NCBI RefSeq assembly: GCF_000347775.1
Contig: NZ_APAT01000021.1
Span: 120,482 to 184,481, forward strand
DNA from: Marinobacter santoriniensis NKSG1
GTDB lineage: Bacteria; Pseudomonadota; Gammaproteobacteria; Pseudomonadales; Oleiphilaceae
DNA length: 64,000 nt
Direction of reading: 5' to 3'
A model generated the notes under the pieces. It did no database searches. It was given only the letters and a program-made list of their open reading frames with translations, and was not told the origin of the DNA. A program made the position numbers and the translations under genes. Shown one piece after another: positions 28,845 to 38,480 of this stretch. Each line of letters begins with the position of its first letter. The stretch's first letter is position 1.

Positions 28845-29768
28845 TCAGTCCCGGCTCAGGGAGTCCAGATAATCCTGCGCCACCTTTTTGGCGGGCACCC
28901 CGTTCACCGCCACCTGGCCGTTCAGCCGCTGGAGGGTTTCCAGGTCCAGGGATTCGAAGATCGGCTTCAGGACGTCACGGATCGCCGGATAGGCTTCCAG
29001 CACGTCGGCACGAACAATCGGGGTCGGCTGGTAGACCGGCTGAACTCCTTTCGTGTCCGTCATCACCTTGAGATCCAGCGCGTCCAGGCCACCATCCGTA
29101 CCGTAGGTCATGGCCCCGTTGACGTCGTTGTTGTTCAGGGCGGCCGCCCGGAGGGTCGCGGCGGTGTTACCCCCGGAAAGGATCAGCAACTGGTCGGAGT
29201 CCAGTTTGAAACCATACGCCTTCTGGAAAGCGGGCAAGGCGCTGGGCGATTCGACAAATTCGGAACTGGCCGCAAACTTGAAGGCACCACCGTCATTGAT
29301 GTACTTCGCCAGATCGTCCAGGGTCTTCAGGCCCTGATCCCGCGCCAGATCGCCTCGGACACTCATGGCCCAGGTGTTGTTGGCTTCAGCCGGCGTCAGC
29401 CAGACAATGTTGTTGGCCTCCAGGTCAAGACGGGCGGCCTGCTTGTAGGCCTTGTCGGCATCTTTCCAGAGATCGCGATCCGCCTGGTCGAAAAAGAAGG
29501 CGGCATTGCCGGTGTATTCCGGGTAGATGTCAATTTCCCCCGCCTTGATGGCGTTGCGTACGATGCTCGTTCCGCCGAGCTGCAGGCGATTCTCGACCGG
29601 AATGCCGGCTTCCTCGAGCGATTGCAGAACCATCTGGCCCAGCACGGCGCCTTCGGTATCAATCTTCGACGACACCACCACGGGATCGGCGGCCATCGCC
29701 GGCGCGGTGATCAGCATAGCGGTTAGTGCCGCGGCGCGGCGAAAGCTGGAGATAAGGGACACAGCCAT
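28845..29768 (-). CDS. osmF: osmolyte-binding periplasmic protein (YehZ/OsmF type)
   Basis: A 307-residue exported binding protein of the OpuAC/ProX-like family. The signal peptide (FRRAAALTAMLITAPAMA, cut before ADP) is followed by VVVSSKIDTEGAVLGQMVLQ, EIDIYPEYTGNAAFFF near residue 80 and NDVNGAMTYGTDGGL, which are the YehZ/ProX betaine-site regions. It is the first gene of the yehZYXW-type operon. ATG 29768 has AAGAGGA touching it; GTG 29762, two codons later, has that ribosome site at the usual spacing and may be the real start. In E. coli the operon is induced by osmotic stress and stationary phase; regulation here is inferred only. Confidence 0.88.
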   Translation of the reverse strand: MAVSLISSFRRAAALTAMLITAPAMAADPVVVSSKIDTEGAVLGQMVLQSLEEAGIPVENRLQLGGTSIVRNAIKAGEIDIYPEYTGNAAFFFDQADRDLWKDADKAYKQAARLDLEANNIVWLTPAEANNTWAMSVRGDLARDQGLKTLDDLAKYINDGGAFKFAASSEFVESPSALPAFQKAYGFKLDSDQLLILSGGNTAATLRAAALNNNDVNGAMTYGTDGGLDALDLKVMTDTKGVQPVYQPTPIVRADVLEAYPAIRDVLKPIFESLDLETLQRLNGQVAVNGVPAKKVAQDYLDSLSRD

Positions 29769-29945
29769 TCCTCTTCGTTGTTTGAATGAATTTGGCAATC
29801 GAAGGGGGCCGCAATCCTCGCGGCCGATCACTTTTAGTCTATGGCACGCACATACGAAGGCAAGGCCGGATTGGTCTTTGATCCGTGAGCCACTGGCCTG
29901 TGATCGTTTATCATGGCGTCCTGATCGAACCACGAGGACGCCCAT

Positions 29946-30749
29946 ATGCCCAATCTGCCCCAGCTATCCGATGCCCTGCTCACCCTGGAGGACCGGGTCG
30001 CGGTCCTGACCCTGAACCGACACGACCTGCGCAACGCGCTCACCGGCTCCAACCTGATCGACGATATCGTCACCACGGCGGATTGGGTTAACCTCTGCGA
30101 CGAGGTCTCGGTGCTGGTCATCACCGGAGCGGGTTCGGCGTTCAGCGCCGGCGGCAACATCCGTGACATGGCAGACCGCAGCGGCGATTTTGCCGGCGAT
30201 CCCGCGGAATGTGCGGAGCGTTACCGGAAGGGCATCCAGCGCATTCCGCTGGCCATGCAGGCGATTGAAGTACCGGTGATTGCCGCGGTAAACGGCCCGG
30301 CCATTGGCGCAGGTTTCGATCTCGCCAACATGGCGGATATCCGAATCGCGGCGGACACCGCCAAGTTCGGCGAGACCTTCCTGAACCTGGGGATCATCCC
30401 GGGGGATGGCGGCGCCTGGTTCATGCAGCGCCTGATCGGTTATCAACGGGCCTTCGAACTGACCCTGACCGGCCGCGTTGTCGATGCCGCCGAGGCGAAA
30501 GACCTGGGCATTGTGATGGACGTGGTCCCGGCGGACGAGCTGATGCCAAAGGCACTGGCGATGGCCACGAAAATGGCCAGCCAGCCACCGAAGGCGACCC
30601 GCCTCACCAAACGCCTGATGAAGATGGCCCAGCGCATGGAACTGAAGGACTTCCTGGATCTGTGTGCCTGCTTCCAGGGCATGAGCCACAACGAGCCGGA
30701 GCACCTGGAAGCGGTGCAGAAGATGCTCGCCAGCATGGCCCGGAAGTAA
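29946..30749 (+). CDS. enoyl-CoA hydratase/isomerase family protein
   Basis: A 267-residue crotonase-fold enzyme. The oxyanion-hole segments are FSAGGNIRDM near residue 68 and NGPAIGAGFDLANMADIRI near residue 118. The acidic catalytic position appears as GETFLNLGIIPGDGG near residue 143, consistent with a hydratase or isomerase. It acts in fatty-acid or branched-chain acyl-CoA breakdown; the exact substrate is unknown. GAGGA precedes ATG 29946. It is divergent from the osmolyte transporter operon and faces the cupin gene, whose end is 6 bp away. Confidence 0.9.
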   Translation: MPNLPQLSDALLTLEDRVAVLTLNRHDLRNALTGSNLIDDIVTTADWVNLCDEVSVLVITGAGSAFSAGGNIRDMADRSGDFAGDPAECAERYRKGIQRIPLAMQAIEVPVIAAVNGPAIGAGFDLANMADIRIAADTAKFGETFLNLGIIPGDGGAWFMQRLIGYQRAFELTLTGRVVDAAEAKDLGIVMDVVPADELMPKALAMATKMASQPPKATRLTKRLMKMAQRMELKDFLDLCACFQGMSHNEPEHLEAVQKMLASMARK

Positions 30750-30755
30750 CCGGGC

Positions 30756-31238
30756 TCAGATTTTCCGGCCGGCGGTCGGTTCGACCACATTCTCCAGATC
30801 CACCAGGTTCCAGGGCATCCCGGTGTTCCGGTAGATTCGCTTCTGCAACCTGGGGTAATCCGCCACGTCGTGATCGGCCCTCTGTCCGACCACGATGCAC
30901 CGGAGAGTGCTGTCGCCGGTGTTCTTCAATGCATGGGCCTCGCCGCCGGCCCGATAGCCGATGAAATCCCCGGCCGACACCGCCACTGTCTGGTCACCAA
31001 TCGTGGCCTCCGCCGTGCCCTCCAGAATGTAGACGCACTCCTCCTCATGGTAATGCACATGCAATTCCGTGGTTTCCCGGCCGGGTTCCACCTCAATGAT
31101 GTGAAAGCCGATCCGGTTCAGCCCGGTCAGGTCCCCCAGGGATTTGTTGCGGCGACGGGCGTTCTCGTTGAGAAAGTGGGTCTTTTCGACGCCCTCGAAA
31201 TCCTCGATTTCCTGGCGGGTAACGATGTATTTGTCCAT
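30756..31238 (-). CDS. cupin domain protein
   Basis: A 160-residue single-cupin protein. The two cupin motifs are LHVHYHEEECVYILEG near residue 60, with His-His-Glu metal ligands, and GDFIGYRAGGEAHALKNTG near residue 90. Relatives are annotated as transcriptional-regulator-like or small-molecule-binding cupins. I start it at ATG 31238 (MDKYIVTRQEIEDF) with AAGGAG 7 bp upstream. It is 35 bp downstream of the APC permease gene on the same strand, so the two are probably cotranscribed. Confidence 0.82.
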   Translation of the reverse strand: MDKYIVTRQEIEDFEGVEKTHFLNENARRRNKSLGDLTGLNRIGFHIIEVEPGRETTELHVHYHEEECVYILEGTAEATIGDQTVAVSAGDFIGYRAGGEAHALKNTGDSTLRCIVVGQRADHDVADYPRLQKRIYRNTGMPWNLVDLENVVEPTAGRKI

Positions 31239-31273
31239 CCACAGACTCCTTGTTCCGGATTGAACGGTCTCTC

Positions 31274-32572
31274 CTAGCGACCGGAGGGGTTCAGCTTGCG
31301 CTTTGTCGCCAACCGGAAGGTCGCTTCTGTCAGGAAGGCGACGCCAAGAATGGCGACCAGAAACCACAACTTGCCGGGGGTACTGATTGCTGTCTGCCAG
31401 ACCAGCGCGCCAAGGGCTGCCAGACACAGGGCAACGCCCAGCAGCGAGACCATTCGCCGGCTTTTGGTATCGCGCGCCAAAACCGCGTTGGCAGCGTTCA
31501 CCGCGGCAAAAATGATCAGGAAACCGGCACTGCCCATGGTGGACATACTGGAGATGTCCGTCAGGTTCGCGATCAGCAGGGTCACACCGGAGGTAATCAG
31601 CAGCCCTTCCACCGGCTTACCCCAGATCTTTTTTTCCAGCACTTCCGGCAGCTCTCCATCCTTGGCGATGATATAGCTCAGCCGGGCCGCGCCGTAAATG
31701 GTGGCATTGATCGCCGAGCTGGTGGACAGCATGGCGGCAATGGCAATCAGGATAAAACCGGTCTGACCCAATGACGGCCGTGCCGCCTCAGCCAGGGCGT
31801 AGTCCTTGGCCTCCGCCACCTTGTCCACCGGCAGGGAGCCGACGGTCACAATCGCCACCAGCACATAGAGCACAATGACAAAGCCCACGCTGGAATAGAA
31901 CGCGCGGGGAAGGTTTTTCGAGGGATCACGGACGTCCTGCGCCGTATTGGCGATAAGCTCGAAGCCCTCGTAGGCCAGGAAAATGATCATGCCGCCCGCC
32001 ACCAGGTTCAGCGGGTCCGCCCAGGTGGACACGGCCAGCCTCGCGCCGTCGATGCCCCAGATGCCCACTCCGATGAAGACCGCCAGGATGATCAGCTTGA
32101 GCGCGACAATCCAGTCCTCCGCCTTGCCGATCAATCCGGCGTTCAGCAGGTTCAACCCTGTAATACCAAGGACGCTCGCGGAAATCAGGACATGCTTCCA
32201 GAAAGGCTGGGACTCCGGCGAAAAAAACGAGGCGCCATAACTCCCGAAGGCGTAGGAATACAGCGAGAGCATGACCATGTAACTGATCCAAAGAAGGATA
32301 TTGGCCGAACCGGTCATCAGGCCCGGCCCGAACGCCCGGTCCAGGAACGCGACCGTGCCGCCCTGGCTGGGAAAACGCACCGACAACCGGGCGTAGGAAT
32401 AGGAGGTCACCAGGGCAATGATCCCGGCAATCAGAAACGCCACTGGCGCCCCGCCGCCGGCCAGCTCCACCGACAGCCCCAGCACCGCGAAGATGCCGCC
32501 TCCGATCATGCCGCCAATGCCGATGGAGACTACTTCCCAGTAGCCGAGTGTGTCTTTTGATGAGTCGCTCAT
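31274..32572 (-). CDS. APC-family amino acid permease
   Basis: A 432-residue inner-membrane protein with 12 hydrophobic helices. The APC signature GIGGMIGGGIFAVLG lies in helix 1 and MIIFLAYEGFELIANTAQDV in helix 6. The C-terminal part is Lys/Arg rich. It most likely imports or exchanges an amino acid or amine. A cupin gene follows on the same strand. No regulator is adjacent. Confidence 0.88.
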   Translation of the reverse strand: MSDSSKDTLGYWEVVSIGIGGMIGGGIFAVLGLSVELAGGGAPVAFLIAGIIALVTSYSYARLSVRFPSQGGTVAFLDRAFGPGLMTGSANILLWISYMVMLSLYSYAFGSYGASFFSPESQPFWKHVLISASVLGITGLNLLNAGLIGKAEDWIVALKLIILAVFIGVGIWGIDGARLAVSTWADPLNLVAGGMIIFLAYEGFELIANTAQDVRDPSKNLPRAFYSSVGFVIVLYVLVAIVTVGSLPVDKVAEAKDYALAEAARPSLGQTGFILIAIAAMLSTSSAINATIYGAARLSYIIAKDGELPEVLEKKIWGKPVEGLLITSGVTLLIANLTDISSMSTMGSAGFLIIFAAVNAANAVLARDTKSRRMVSLLGVALCLAALGALVWQTAISTPGKLWFLVAILGVAFLTEATFRLATKRKLNPSGR

Positions 32573-32993
32573 AACGGTTCCGCCATTTGGGGTCGGGACA
32601 GACGGTGAAATTCAGTAGGTACCAAACATCCTGCCATCAAACGCTTCCCTGTAAAAACCACTCACAGCACAGCGTTGTCATATGGCGTGCTCAGACAGCC
32701 CCGAAATAAGGCATGCGGAGAAAGAATGCACCATACTGAAACCATCGACATTCTGCATAGTGAAATCCAAGAAATCCTCAGATTCCTTCAAGCCGTTGTT
32801 TTTAAAGTTTCAACAGCCTGATTTCCCGGGCGGGGAGAGCACATCGGCGCCTGGCCCGGAACAAAACCTGCAGGTATCCCTGTAAGGGTCCCCAGGTTCA
32901 GCAAAGCTTTGCCCAAACTGAGCGGTTCCCATGATCACGCAAACGTTTCGCTGAACTCCTGGACATTGGAATCTACAGATTCAGGAGTACACC
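32573..32993. other. intergenic region before ggpPS
   Basis: This 421-base gap separates the divergent permease and glucosylglycerol genes. I see no convincing gene: the short open frames here lack ribosome sites and family resemblance. A perfect 12-bp palindrome GCAAAGCTTTGC lies at 32901-32912, about 80 bp before ggpPS, and AGGAG precedes ATG 32994. If ggpPS is salt-induced, the control elements should be in this gap. Confidence 0.4.
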
Positions 32994-35267
32994 ATGCTAC
33001 TAGCCACCGATCTGGACGGTACGTTTCTCGCCGGCGATCCGGACAATCGCCTGAAACTCTATCAGCTGATTTCCGCGCACCCCGAAATCAATCTGGTATT
33101 CGTCACCGGTCGGGGTCTGGAATCGGTGTTGCCGCTGTTGTCCGACCCCACCATCCCCCAGCCGGATTACATCATCTGCGACGTCGGGTGCACCGTGGTC
33201 CACGGCGACTCACAACAGGCCATCCAGCCATTGCAGGGTGAAATCGACGAGCTGTGGCCCGGTGCCCAGGTAATCGAAGATGCACTGACGGGCTTTGAAG
33301 GCCTCCAGCGCCAGGAAGTCCCCCAGGAACGCCGGGTCTCCTATTTCTGCGGGCAGGATGTGGTGTGCGACACGATGCGGGACCGGATCGAAGCCCTGTC
33401 CTGCGAGGTCCTGTTCTCTGCCGGCAAGTATCTGGACATCCTGCCCCGGGGCGTCAACAAGGGGAGCACCCTGTCACGACTCGTGGATCATCTTGGCGTG
33501 GATCCGGAGGCGGTGCTGGTCGCCGGCGACACGCTCAACGATCTGTCCATGTATGAACAGAGCTTCAAGGGCGTCTGCGTCGGCGCATCCGAGGCCGACC
33601 TGCTGGAGGCAACGGAGCATCAGGCCCGCGTGCTCCACGCCGAGGCCACCGGCTGTGGCGGCATTCTCGAGGCCTTCGAACATTTTGGTTTCCTCGGCCA
33701 TGCCGGCATCGCGGCCGAAATTCCCGAGTCCGCCACCTCCGGCAAATCCGACCTGGTGATTGTGTACCACCGCCTGCCCTATGAGGAGATTGTCGAGAAC
33801 GGGGAACTGATCCGGCGTCGCCCGAAATCGCCGAACGGCATCATCCCCACCCTGCTCAGCTTCTTTGCCGACGGCAAGGCCGGCTCGTGGGTGGCCTGGT
33901 CCATCGACGACCCGGATCTCGGCCCGTTCCAGACCCATACCGAAGTGGACACCGACCGCTACGAAAAGCTGGTCGCGGCGAGGGTGGCCCTGAGCAAGGA
34001 AGACGTGGAGATCTTCTACAAGCGCTTCTCCAAGGAGGCCTTCTGGCCGACGCTGCACACCTTCTGGGAGCGGGCCACCTTCCGGGACGACCACTGGCAG
34101 GTGTTCCTCAAGGTCAACAAGCGGTTCGCTGAACGCACCGCCGAAGAAGCCGCGGAAAACGCCGTGGTCTGGATCCACGATTACAACCTGTGGATGGTGC
34201 CCGCGTTCCTGCGGGAGCTGCGCCCCGATGTCACCATCGCCTTTTTCCACCACACCTACTTCCCGTCCGCGGACGTGTTCAACGTGCTGCCCTGGCGTCG
34301 GGAGATCATTGGCAGCCTGCTGCAGTGCGATCACATCGGCTTCCACATTCCCAGGCAGGCCGAGAATTTTGTCGACGTGGCCCGGGGTGTGACGCCGCTG
34401 GAAGTGACTCGCAAGGCCGGCTGTGCGCCACGCTTCCTGACGTATGGCTGTGCCGTGGGGCTGGATGAGATGAGTATCGAGATCGCCGTGAACGACCGGA
34501 AGATCGGCCTTGGCGCCCACCCGGTCGGGCTGGATCTCAACCGTGTTCGCAATGCACTGAACGACTCCGACGTGCAGACCCGCATGGAGACTCTGCGCAA
34601 GGAACTGGAGGATGTGCGACTGATCCTGTCCGTGGAGCGGCTCGACTTCACCAAGGGCATTCTCGAAAAACTCCATGCCTACGAGCGCATGCTCAGCGAG
34701 CATCCGGAACTGGAAACCAAAGTCACCCTGATGATGGTGTGCGTCCCGGCGGCGAAAGGGATGACCATCTACGAAGAACTGCTCTCGCAGATCGAGCAGA
34801 CCGTGGGCCGCATCAACGGGCAATTCGCCCGGGTGGGCTGGACCCCGGTGCAGTTCTTCTTCCGGGCCCTGCCGTTCGAGGAACTCGTGGCCTACTACAC
34901 CATGGCCGACGTGATGTGGATTACTCCGCTGCGCGATGGCCTGAACCTGGTGGCCAAGGAATACATCGCCACCCAGGGCCTCACCGAAGGCCGCGGTGTG
35001 CTGGTGCTGTCCGAATTCGCCGGGGCCGCGGCCGAACTGCGCGGCGCCATCCTGGCCAACCCCCACCACCCCCAGGATCTCGCGGATACCTGTTACTACG
35101 CCCTGGCCATGAGCCGCAGCGAGGCCCGGAACCGGCTCAGCGAAGCGTTCGAGGCGGTGTGCCGGTATGACATTGAGTACTGGGGACGGGAATTCATCGA
35201 GGCGGTGGAGCAACGGCGCACCACCAAACTGAAGAAGATCGTGCCATTGGGACAAAGCGCCGCCTGA
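32994..35267 (+). CDS. ggpPS: bifunctional glucosylglycerol-phosphate synthase/phosphatase
   Basis: A 757-residue two-domain enzyme. Residues 1-240 form a HAD phosphatase ([15 protein letters not shown] at the start; [15 protein letters not shown] near 180 with the metal Asp residues). The rest is a GT20 glycosyltransferase of the trehalose-6-phosphate synthase type ([35 protein letters not shown]). The order phosphatase-then-GT20 is that of heterotrophic GgpPS, which makes glucosylglycerol from ADP-glucose and glycerol-3-phosphate in one protein; trehalose enzymes have the reverse order or separate proteins. Product: 2-O-alpha-glucosylglycerol, a salt-stress compatible solute. AGGAG precedes the start. 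A phosphorylase gene follows after 36 bp. Confidence 0.88.
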   Translation: MLLATDLDGTFLAGDPDNRLKLYQLISAHPEINLVFVTGRGLESVLPLLSDPTIPQPDYIICDVGCTVVHGDSQQAIQPLQGEIDELWPGAQVIEDALTGFEGLQRQEVPQERRVSYFCGQDVVCDTMRDRIEALSCEVLFSAGKYLDILPRGVNKGSTLSRLVDHLGVDPEAVLVAGDTLNDLSMYEQSFKGVCVGASEADLLEATEHQARVLHAEATGCGGILEAFEHFGFLGHAGIAAEIPESATSGKSDLVIVYHRLPYEEIVENGELIRRRPKSPNGIIPTLLSFFADGKAGSWVAWSIDDPDLGPFQTHTEVDTDRYEKLVAARVALSKEDVEIFYKRFSKEAFWPTLHTFWERATFRDDHWQVFLKVNKRFAERTAEEAAENAVVWIHDYNLWMVPAFLRELRPDVTIAFFHHTYFPSADVFNVLPWRREIIGSLLQCDHIGFHIPRQAENFVDVARGVTPLEVTRKAGCAPRFLTYGCAVGLDEMSIEIAVNDRKIGLGAHPVGLDLNRVRNALNDSDVQTRMETLRKELEDVRLILSVERLDFTKGILEKLHAYERMLSEHPELETKVTLMMVCVPAAKGMTIYEELLSQIEQTVGRINGQFARVGWTPVQFFFRALPFEELVAYYTMADVMWITPLRDGLNLVAKEYIATQGLTEGRGVLVLSEFAGAAAELRGAILANPHHPQDLADTCYYALAMSRSEARNRLSEAFEAVCRYDIEYWGREFIEAVEQRRTTKLKKIVPLGQSAA

Positions 35268-35303
35268 CCGTACCCCCGGTATTCATCCACCTGGAGCCAA
35301 ACG

Positions 35304-36746
35304 ATGCTGCTCAAAAACGCCGTGCAGCTGATCTGCTACCCGAACCGGATCGGCAAGGATCTGAAAGATCTCCACACCGTGGTGGAGACCTACCTGTCAG
35401 ATGCCATTGGCGGGCTGCATATCCTGCCGTTTTTTCCCTCGAACGCCGACGGGGGCTTTTCGCCCCTGACCCACAAGGAAGTGGACCCGGCCTTCGGCAC
35501 CTGGGACGACATCGAAGCCTTCACCCAGAACTACGACCTCTGCGTGGACCTCACCGTGAATCACATCTCCGACGAATCCCCCGAATTCCGGGACTTCATC
35601 ACCAACGGCTTCGAGTCGGAGTATGCCGACCTGTTCGTGCACGTGGACAGGTTCGGGGACATCTCACCGGACGACATGGCCAAAATCCACATTCGCAAAG
35701 AGAAGGAACCCTTCCGGGAAGTGACCCTGGCCGATGGCACCCGAACCCGGGTGTGGTGCACCTTCACCGAACAGCAGATCGACCTCAATTACGATGCCGA
35801 CCAGGCCTACCGGCTGATGGAGAGCTACATCGGTTTTCTGACGTCGAAAGGCGTGAATCTGCTGAGGCTGGACGCCTTCGGCTACACCACCAAACGCATT
35901 GGCACCAGCTGTTTCCTGGTGGAACCCGAGGTCTACCGGATACTGGACTGGATCAACGAAGTGGCCCTGAAACACGGCGCGGAATGCCTGCCGGAGGTAC
36001 ACGACCACACCAGCTACCAGTACGCCATCAGCCGCCGCAACATGCACCCGTATGGGTTCGCCCTGCCGCCCCTGCTGCTGTATTCATTGCTGGACGCCAA
36101 CAGCGTCTACCTTAAGAACTGGCTGCGTATGTGCCCGCGCAACATGGTCACCGTACTCGATACCCACGACGGCATCTGCATACCCGACGTGGAAGGCGTC
36201 CTGCCGGATGACAGGATCAAGGTGCTGATCGACAACATCGACGCCCGCAGTGCCGATCCGATCCTGCGCCGCTCGGCCGCCAACATCCACAGCGTGGGCG
36301 CCATCTACCAGCTCACCTGCACCTTCTACGACGCCCTGATGCAGAACGACGATGCCTACATCGCCGCCCGCGCCATCCAGTTCTTCACCCCCGGCATTCC
36401 CCAGGTCTATTACGTGGGCCTGCTCGCCGGCTGCAATGACCAGGACCTGATGGAACAGAGCGGGGAACTGCGGGACATCAACCGGCATTACTACAGTCTG
36501 GAGGAGGTGGATGAAGCGATTCAGAAACCGGTGGTCCAGCGCCTGCTCACCCTGATGAGATTCCGCAGCAACCACCCGGCCTTCGACGGCCACTTCGAGC
36601 TGAACTACTCCAACGACTCCAGCGTGGCCATGGCCTGGCGCCATGGCGATTACTACTGCCACCTGTTCGTGGATCTGAATTTCAACACGGTGAAGATTGA
36701 GTACGTGGAGGCGGACAGCGGCGAGACGAAAAGCCTGGAATGTTAA
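35304..36746 (+). CDS. GH13_18 glycoside phosphorylase, probable glucosylglycerol phosphorylase
   Basis: A 480-residue enzyme of the sucrose-phosphorylase subfamily GH13_18. The family start (QLICYPNRIGKDL, LHILPFFPSNADGGFSPLTH) is followed by the nucleophile Asp region LLRLDAFGY near residue 192, the acid/base Glu in CLPEVHDH near 233, and VTVLDTHDGI with the transition-state Asp near 290. Length matches sucrose and glucosylglycerol phosphorylases. A member of this subfamily from Marinobacter adhaerens is known to be specific for 2-O-alpha-glucosylglycerol; together with the adjacent ggpPS gene this makes glucosylglycerol the best substrate guess. It would yield glucose-1-phosphate and glycerol. 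TGGAG lies 8 bp before ATG 35304; it shares an operon with ggpPS. Confidence 0.85.
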   Translation: MLLKNAVQLICYPNRIGKDLKDLHTVVETYLSDAIGGLHILPFFPSNADGGFSPLTHKEVDPAFGTWDDIEAFTQNYDLCVDLTVNHISDESPEFRDFITNGFESEYADLFVHVDRFGDISPDDMAKIHIRKEKEPFREVTLADGTRTRVWCTFTEQQIDLNYDADQAYRLMESYIGFLTSKGVNLLRLDAFGYTTKRIGTSCFLVEPEVYRILDWINEVALKHGAECLPEVHDHTSYQYAISRRNMHPYGFALPPLLLYSLLDANSVYLKNWLRMCPRNMVTVLDTHDGICIPDVEGVLPDDRIKVLIDNIDARSADPILRRSAANIHSVGAIYQLTCTFYDALMQNDDAYIAARAIQFFTPGIPQVYYVGLLAGCNDQDLMEQSGELRDINRHYYSLEEVDEAIQKPVVQRLLTLMRFRSNHPAFDGHFELNYSNDSSVAMAWRHGDYYCHLFVDLNFNTVKIEYVEADSGETKSLEC

Positions 36747-36774
36747 GCCGGAACGGTCTCTGCGATGCCCGGAT

Positions 36775-37542
36775 TCAGGAACGCTTCAGTGCCCGCCCGA
36801 GGTTCATGAAATAGTCCCGAAAGGCGATACCGATCCGCTCCCGATCCTCGCCCTGTGGATAGAGCCCGAGCTTTGCTTCCTCGGATTCCCGAGTACCTCG
36901 CACGAGAAACGCATTCTTGCACGCCGCATCCTGCACGAAGGCTTCGAACGCCCGGGCACACAGCTCTTCGGGCTGACTGTAGTAGTGCACGCCTGCCGCC
37001 TTGTCGGCCTTCGCGGACTGGCGAAAGAGATCGCTGGGCTCGGTGCCGGCGGCATTGAGCAGAACCGTCCGGTAGCAGGTTTGAAGGCGGTCATTGAGCG
37101 GGTGGGCAATGGGGTCTTCGCGGCTCAGCCAGAGGCGGGAGCCGAAATCACCGTTGCCGGTGCCGGGGAACAGCTTGTCGGCGATGTAGTGGTCGAACGC
37201 GTGAAACCATTCATGGGCGATGCTGCCAGGGCCGGCATTCTTGGCCAGGGCAAAGCTGCGAGTGGCCGGCGTGTAGTGGGCAGAGACACCCGGGCGACCG
37301 CCGATGCCGTATTGCAGCGCCAGGGAACCGCGCAGGGAAATCAGGGATTCCGTGCCGCCGAGGATGCTCATCAGATCGCACAGGGCATCGTAGAACAGAG
37401 CAGCGCTTCGCTGTTTTTCCGGCTCGGTCACCCAGCGGCCGATCTCCACAGTGCGAAACTGGAATCGGCGACGAACATCCAGGAAGGTGACGGCAGAGCC
37501 GGCCCGGTGGTCGGGGCCCCGGCGGTAGAAGGTTCTTGCCAT
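36775..37542 (-). CDS. HExxH-motif protein, CLCA_X-like
   Basis: A 255-residue cytoplasmic protein that resembles the family labelled CLCA_X in Pseudomonas-type genomes. The segment SIAHEWFHAFDHYIAD near residue 107 contains HExxH followed by Asp-His, a zincin-like metal site; the RGSLALQYG strand and the tail EELCARAFEAFVQD are also recognisable family features. A protease or other zinc-dependent role is inferred; no substrate is known. It lies 28 bp after the end of the convergent phosphorylase gene and 16 bp from the homocysteine methyltransferase gene, on the same strand as the latter. Confidence 0.65.
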   Translation of the reverse strand: MARTFYRRGPDHRAGSAVTFLDVRRRFQFRTVEIGRWVTEPEKQRSAALFYDALCDLMSILGGTESLISLRGSLALQYGIGGRPGVSAHYTPATRSFALAKNAGPGSIAHEWFHAFDHYIADKLFPGTGNGDFGSRLWLSREDPIAHPLNDRLQTCYRTVLLNAAGTEPSDLFRQSAKADKAAGVHYYSQPEELCARAFEAFVQDAACKNAFLVRGTRESEEAKLGLYPQGEDRERIGIAFRDYFMNLGRALKRS

Positions 37543-37558
37543 GGAAATACGAGAGCTC

Positions 37559-38470
37559 TCAGCGTTTCCTGTGCGTTACCAGGTATTGCAGGTGCTCAAT
37601 ACCGGTTCCGCAGCATCCACCAAGTATCTTCACCCCAAACGACTGGTTGAGCGTTAACATCAATTGTCCCCATTCAACCACATCGTCGGCCTGCAACGCC
37701 TCGGAGTTTTCCAGATCGCAATGATCGAGCGACGATGCATTGGCCTGATAGCCGATCAATCGATTGAACACATGGCCCGGCTGTTGTTCCGGGCACAGGA
37801 AAGAGGGATGGGCACAATTGACCATGTAGCCAAGGGGTGGCCGATCAGTGCCGGTATCAATCACCTCAATGGCCACCTCAAGACTGGAACCATCGAGCAC
37901 CCGGCCGTCCCTGGAAATCACGAAACTGATGATATACGGAACGCCTGTCGCCTCCATGGCCTTTGCGATACCGAGCGCTTCCTGGACGTTCGGCAGCGTT
38001 TCGGCAATCAGGAAATCCACACCACCGCGGGTGAGCTGCCGGATTTGCCACGCGTGGAACTGCTCGGCTTCTTCAGCGGAGAGCCCTTCATCTGGCTGAT
38101 AGCAATCGTTCCTGCATCCGATCATGCCACCAATCTTCACACGATCATCGCCATAGCCTTGTGAGTCGCGCAGCTCTTTCAGGAAGGAAACCGCATCCGG
38201 GTTGACGGTCTCGCTGACCCCGGACGCCTGCACCCTTGCCTGGTTCGCTCGCCACGTAGGCGTGCAGAGAAGCATTGGCAAACCCGCATCCTTTGCCAGT
38301 CTCATATAGTCCAGATAGAGGGCGCCCATGACATCCCTGGCAGCCGGGTCATATATCAGCGGCGCGTTGACGAGCGTCTCATGGAGACGGACCTCTCCGG
38401 AACGTCTCAGTTGCTCAACGATGGCCGCTTCCATCAGAACCATCGGATTGTCTTCGAGGAGTTGTTTCAT
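37559..38470 (-). CDS. homocysteine S-methyltransferase family protein
   Basis: A 303-residue barrel enzyme of the Zn-dependent homocysteine methyltransferase family (MmuM/BHMT-like). The Zn-binding Cys residues appear in VNCAHPSFL near residue 219 and LGGCCGTG near residue 287. The early Asp/Glu of the MmuM signature is MEAAIVEQLRRSG. The methyl donor (S-methylmethionine or a betaine) cannot be set from the sequence. It ends 16 bp before the CLCA_X-like gene start and begins 10 bp from the end of the MCP gene, all on the same strand. Confidence 0.85.
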   Translation of the reverse strand: MKQLLEDNPMVLMEAAIVEQLRRSGEVRLHETLVNAPLIYDPAARDVMGALYLDYMRLAKDAGLPMLLCTPTWRANQARVQASGVSETVNPDAVSFLKELRDSQGYGDDRVKIGGMIGCRNDCYQPDEGLSAEEAEQFHAWQIRQLTRGGVDFLIAETLPNVQEALGIAKAMEATGVPYIISFVISRDGRVLDGSSLEVAIEVIDTGTDRPPLGYMVNCAHPSFLCPEQQPGHVFNRLIGYQANASSLDHCDLENSEALQADDVVEWGQLMLTLNQSFGVKILGGCCGTGIEHLQYLVTHRKR

Positions 38471-38480
38471 AGTGAGGCCA

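Noticed and set aside
32682..32885. A 67-residue frame in the gap before ggpPS
   Set aside because: No ribosome site, no recognisable sequence, and no gene-like neighbour spacing.
33474..35255. A 593-residue open frame opposite ggpPS
   Set aside because: Antisense to a clearly recognised enzyme; His/Gly/Val-rich composition without motifs.
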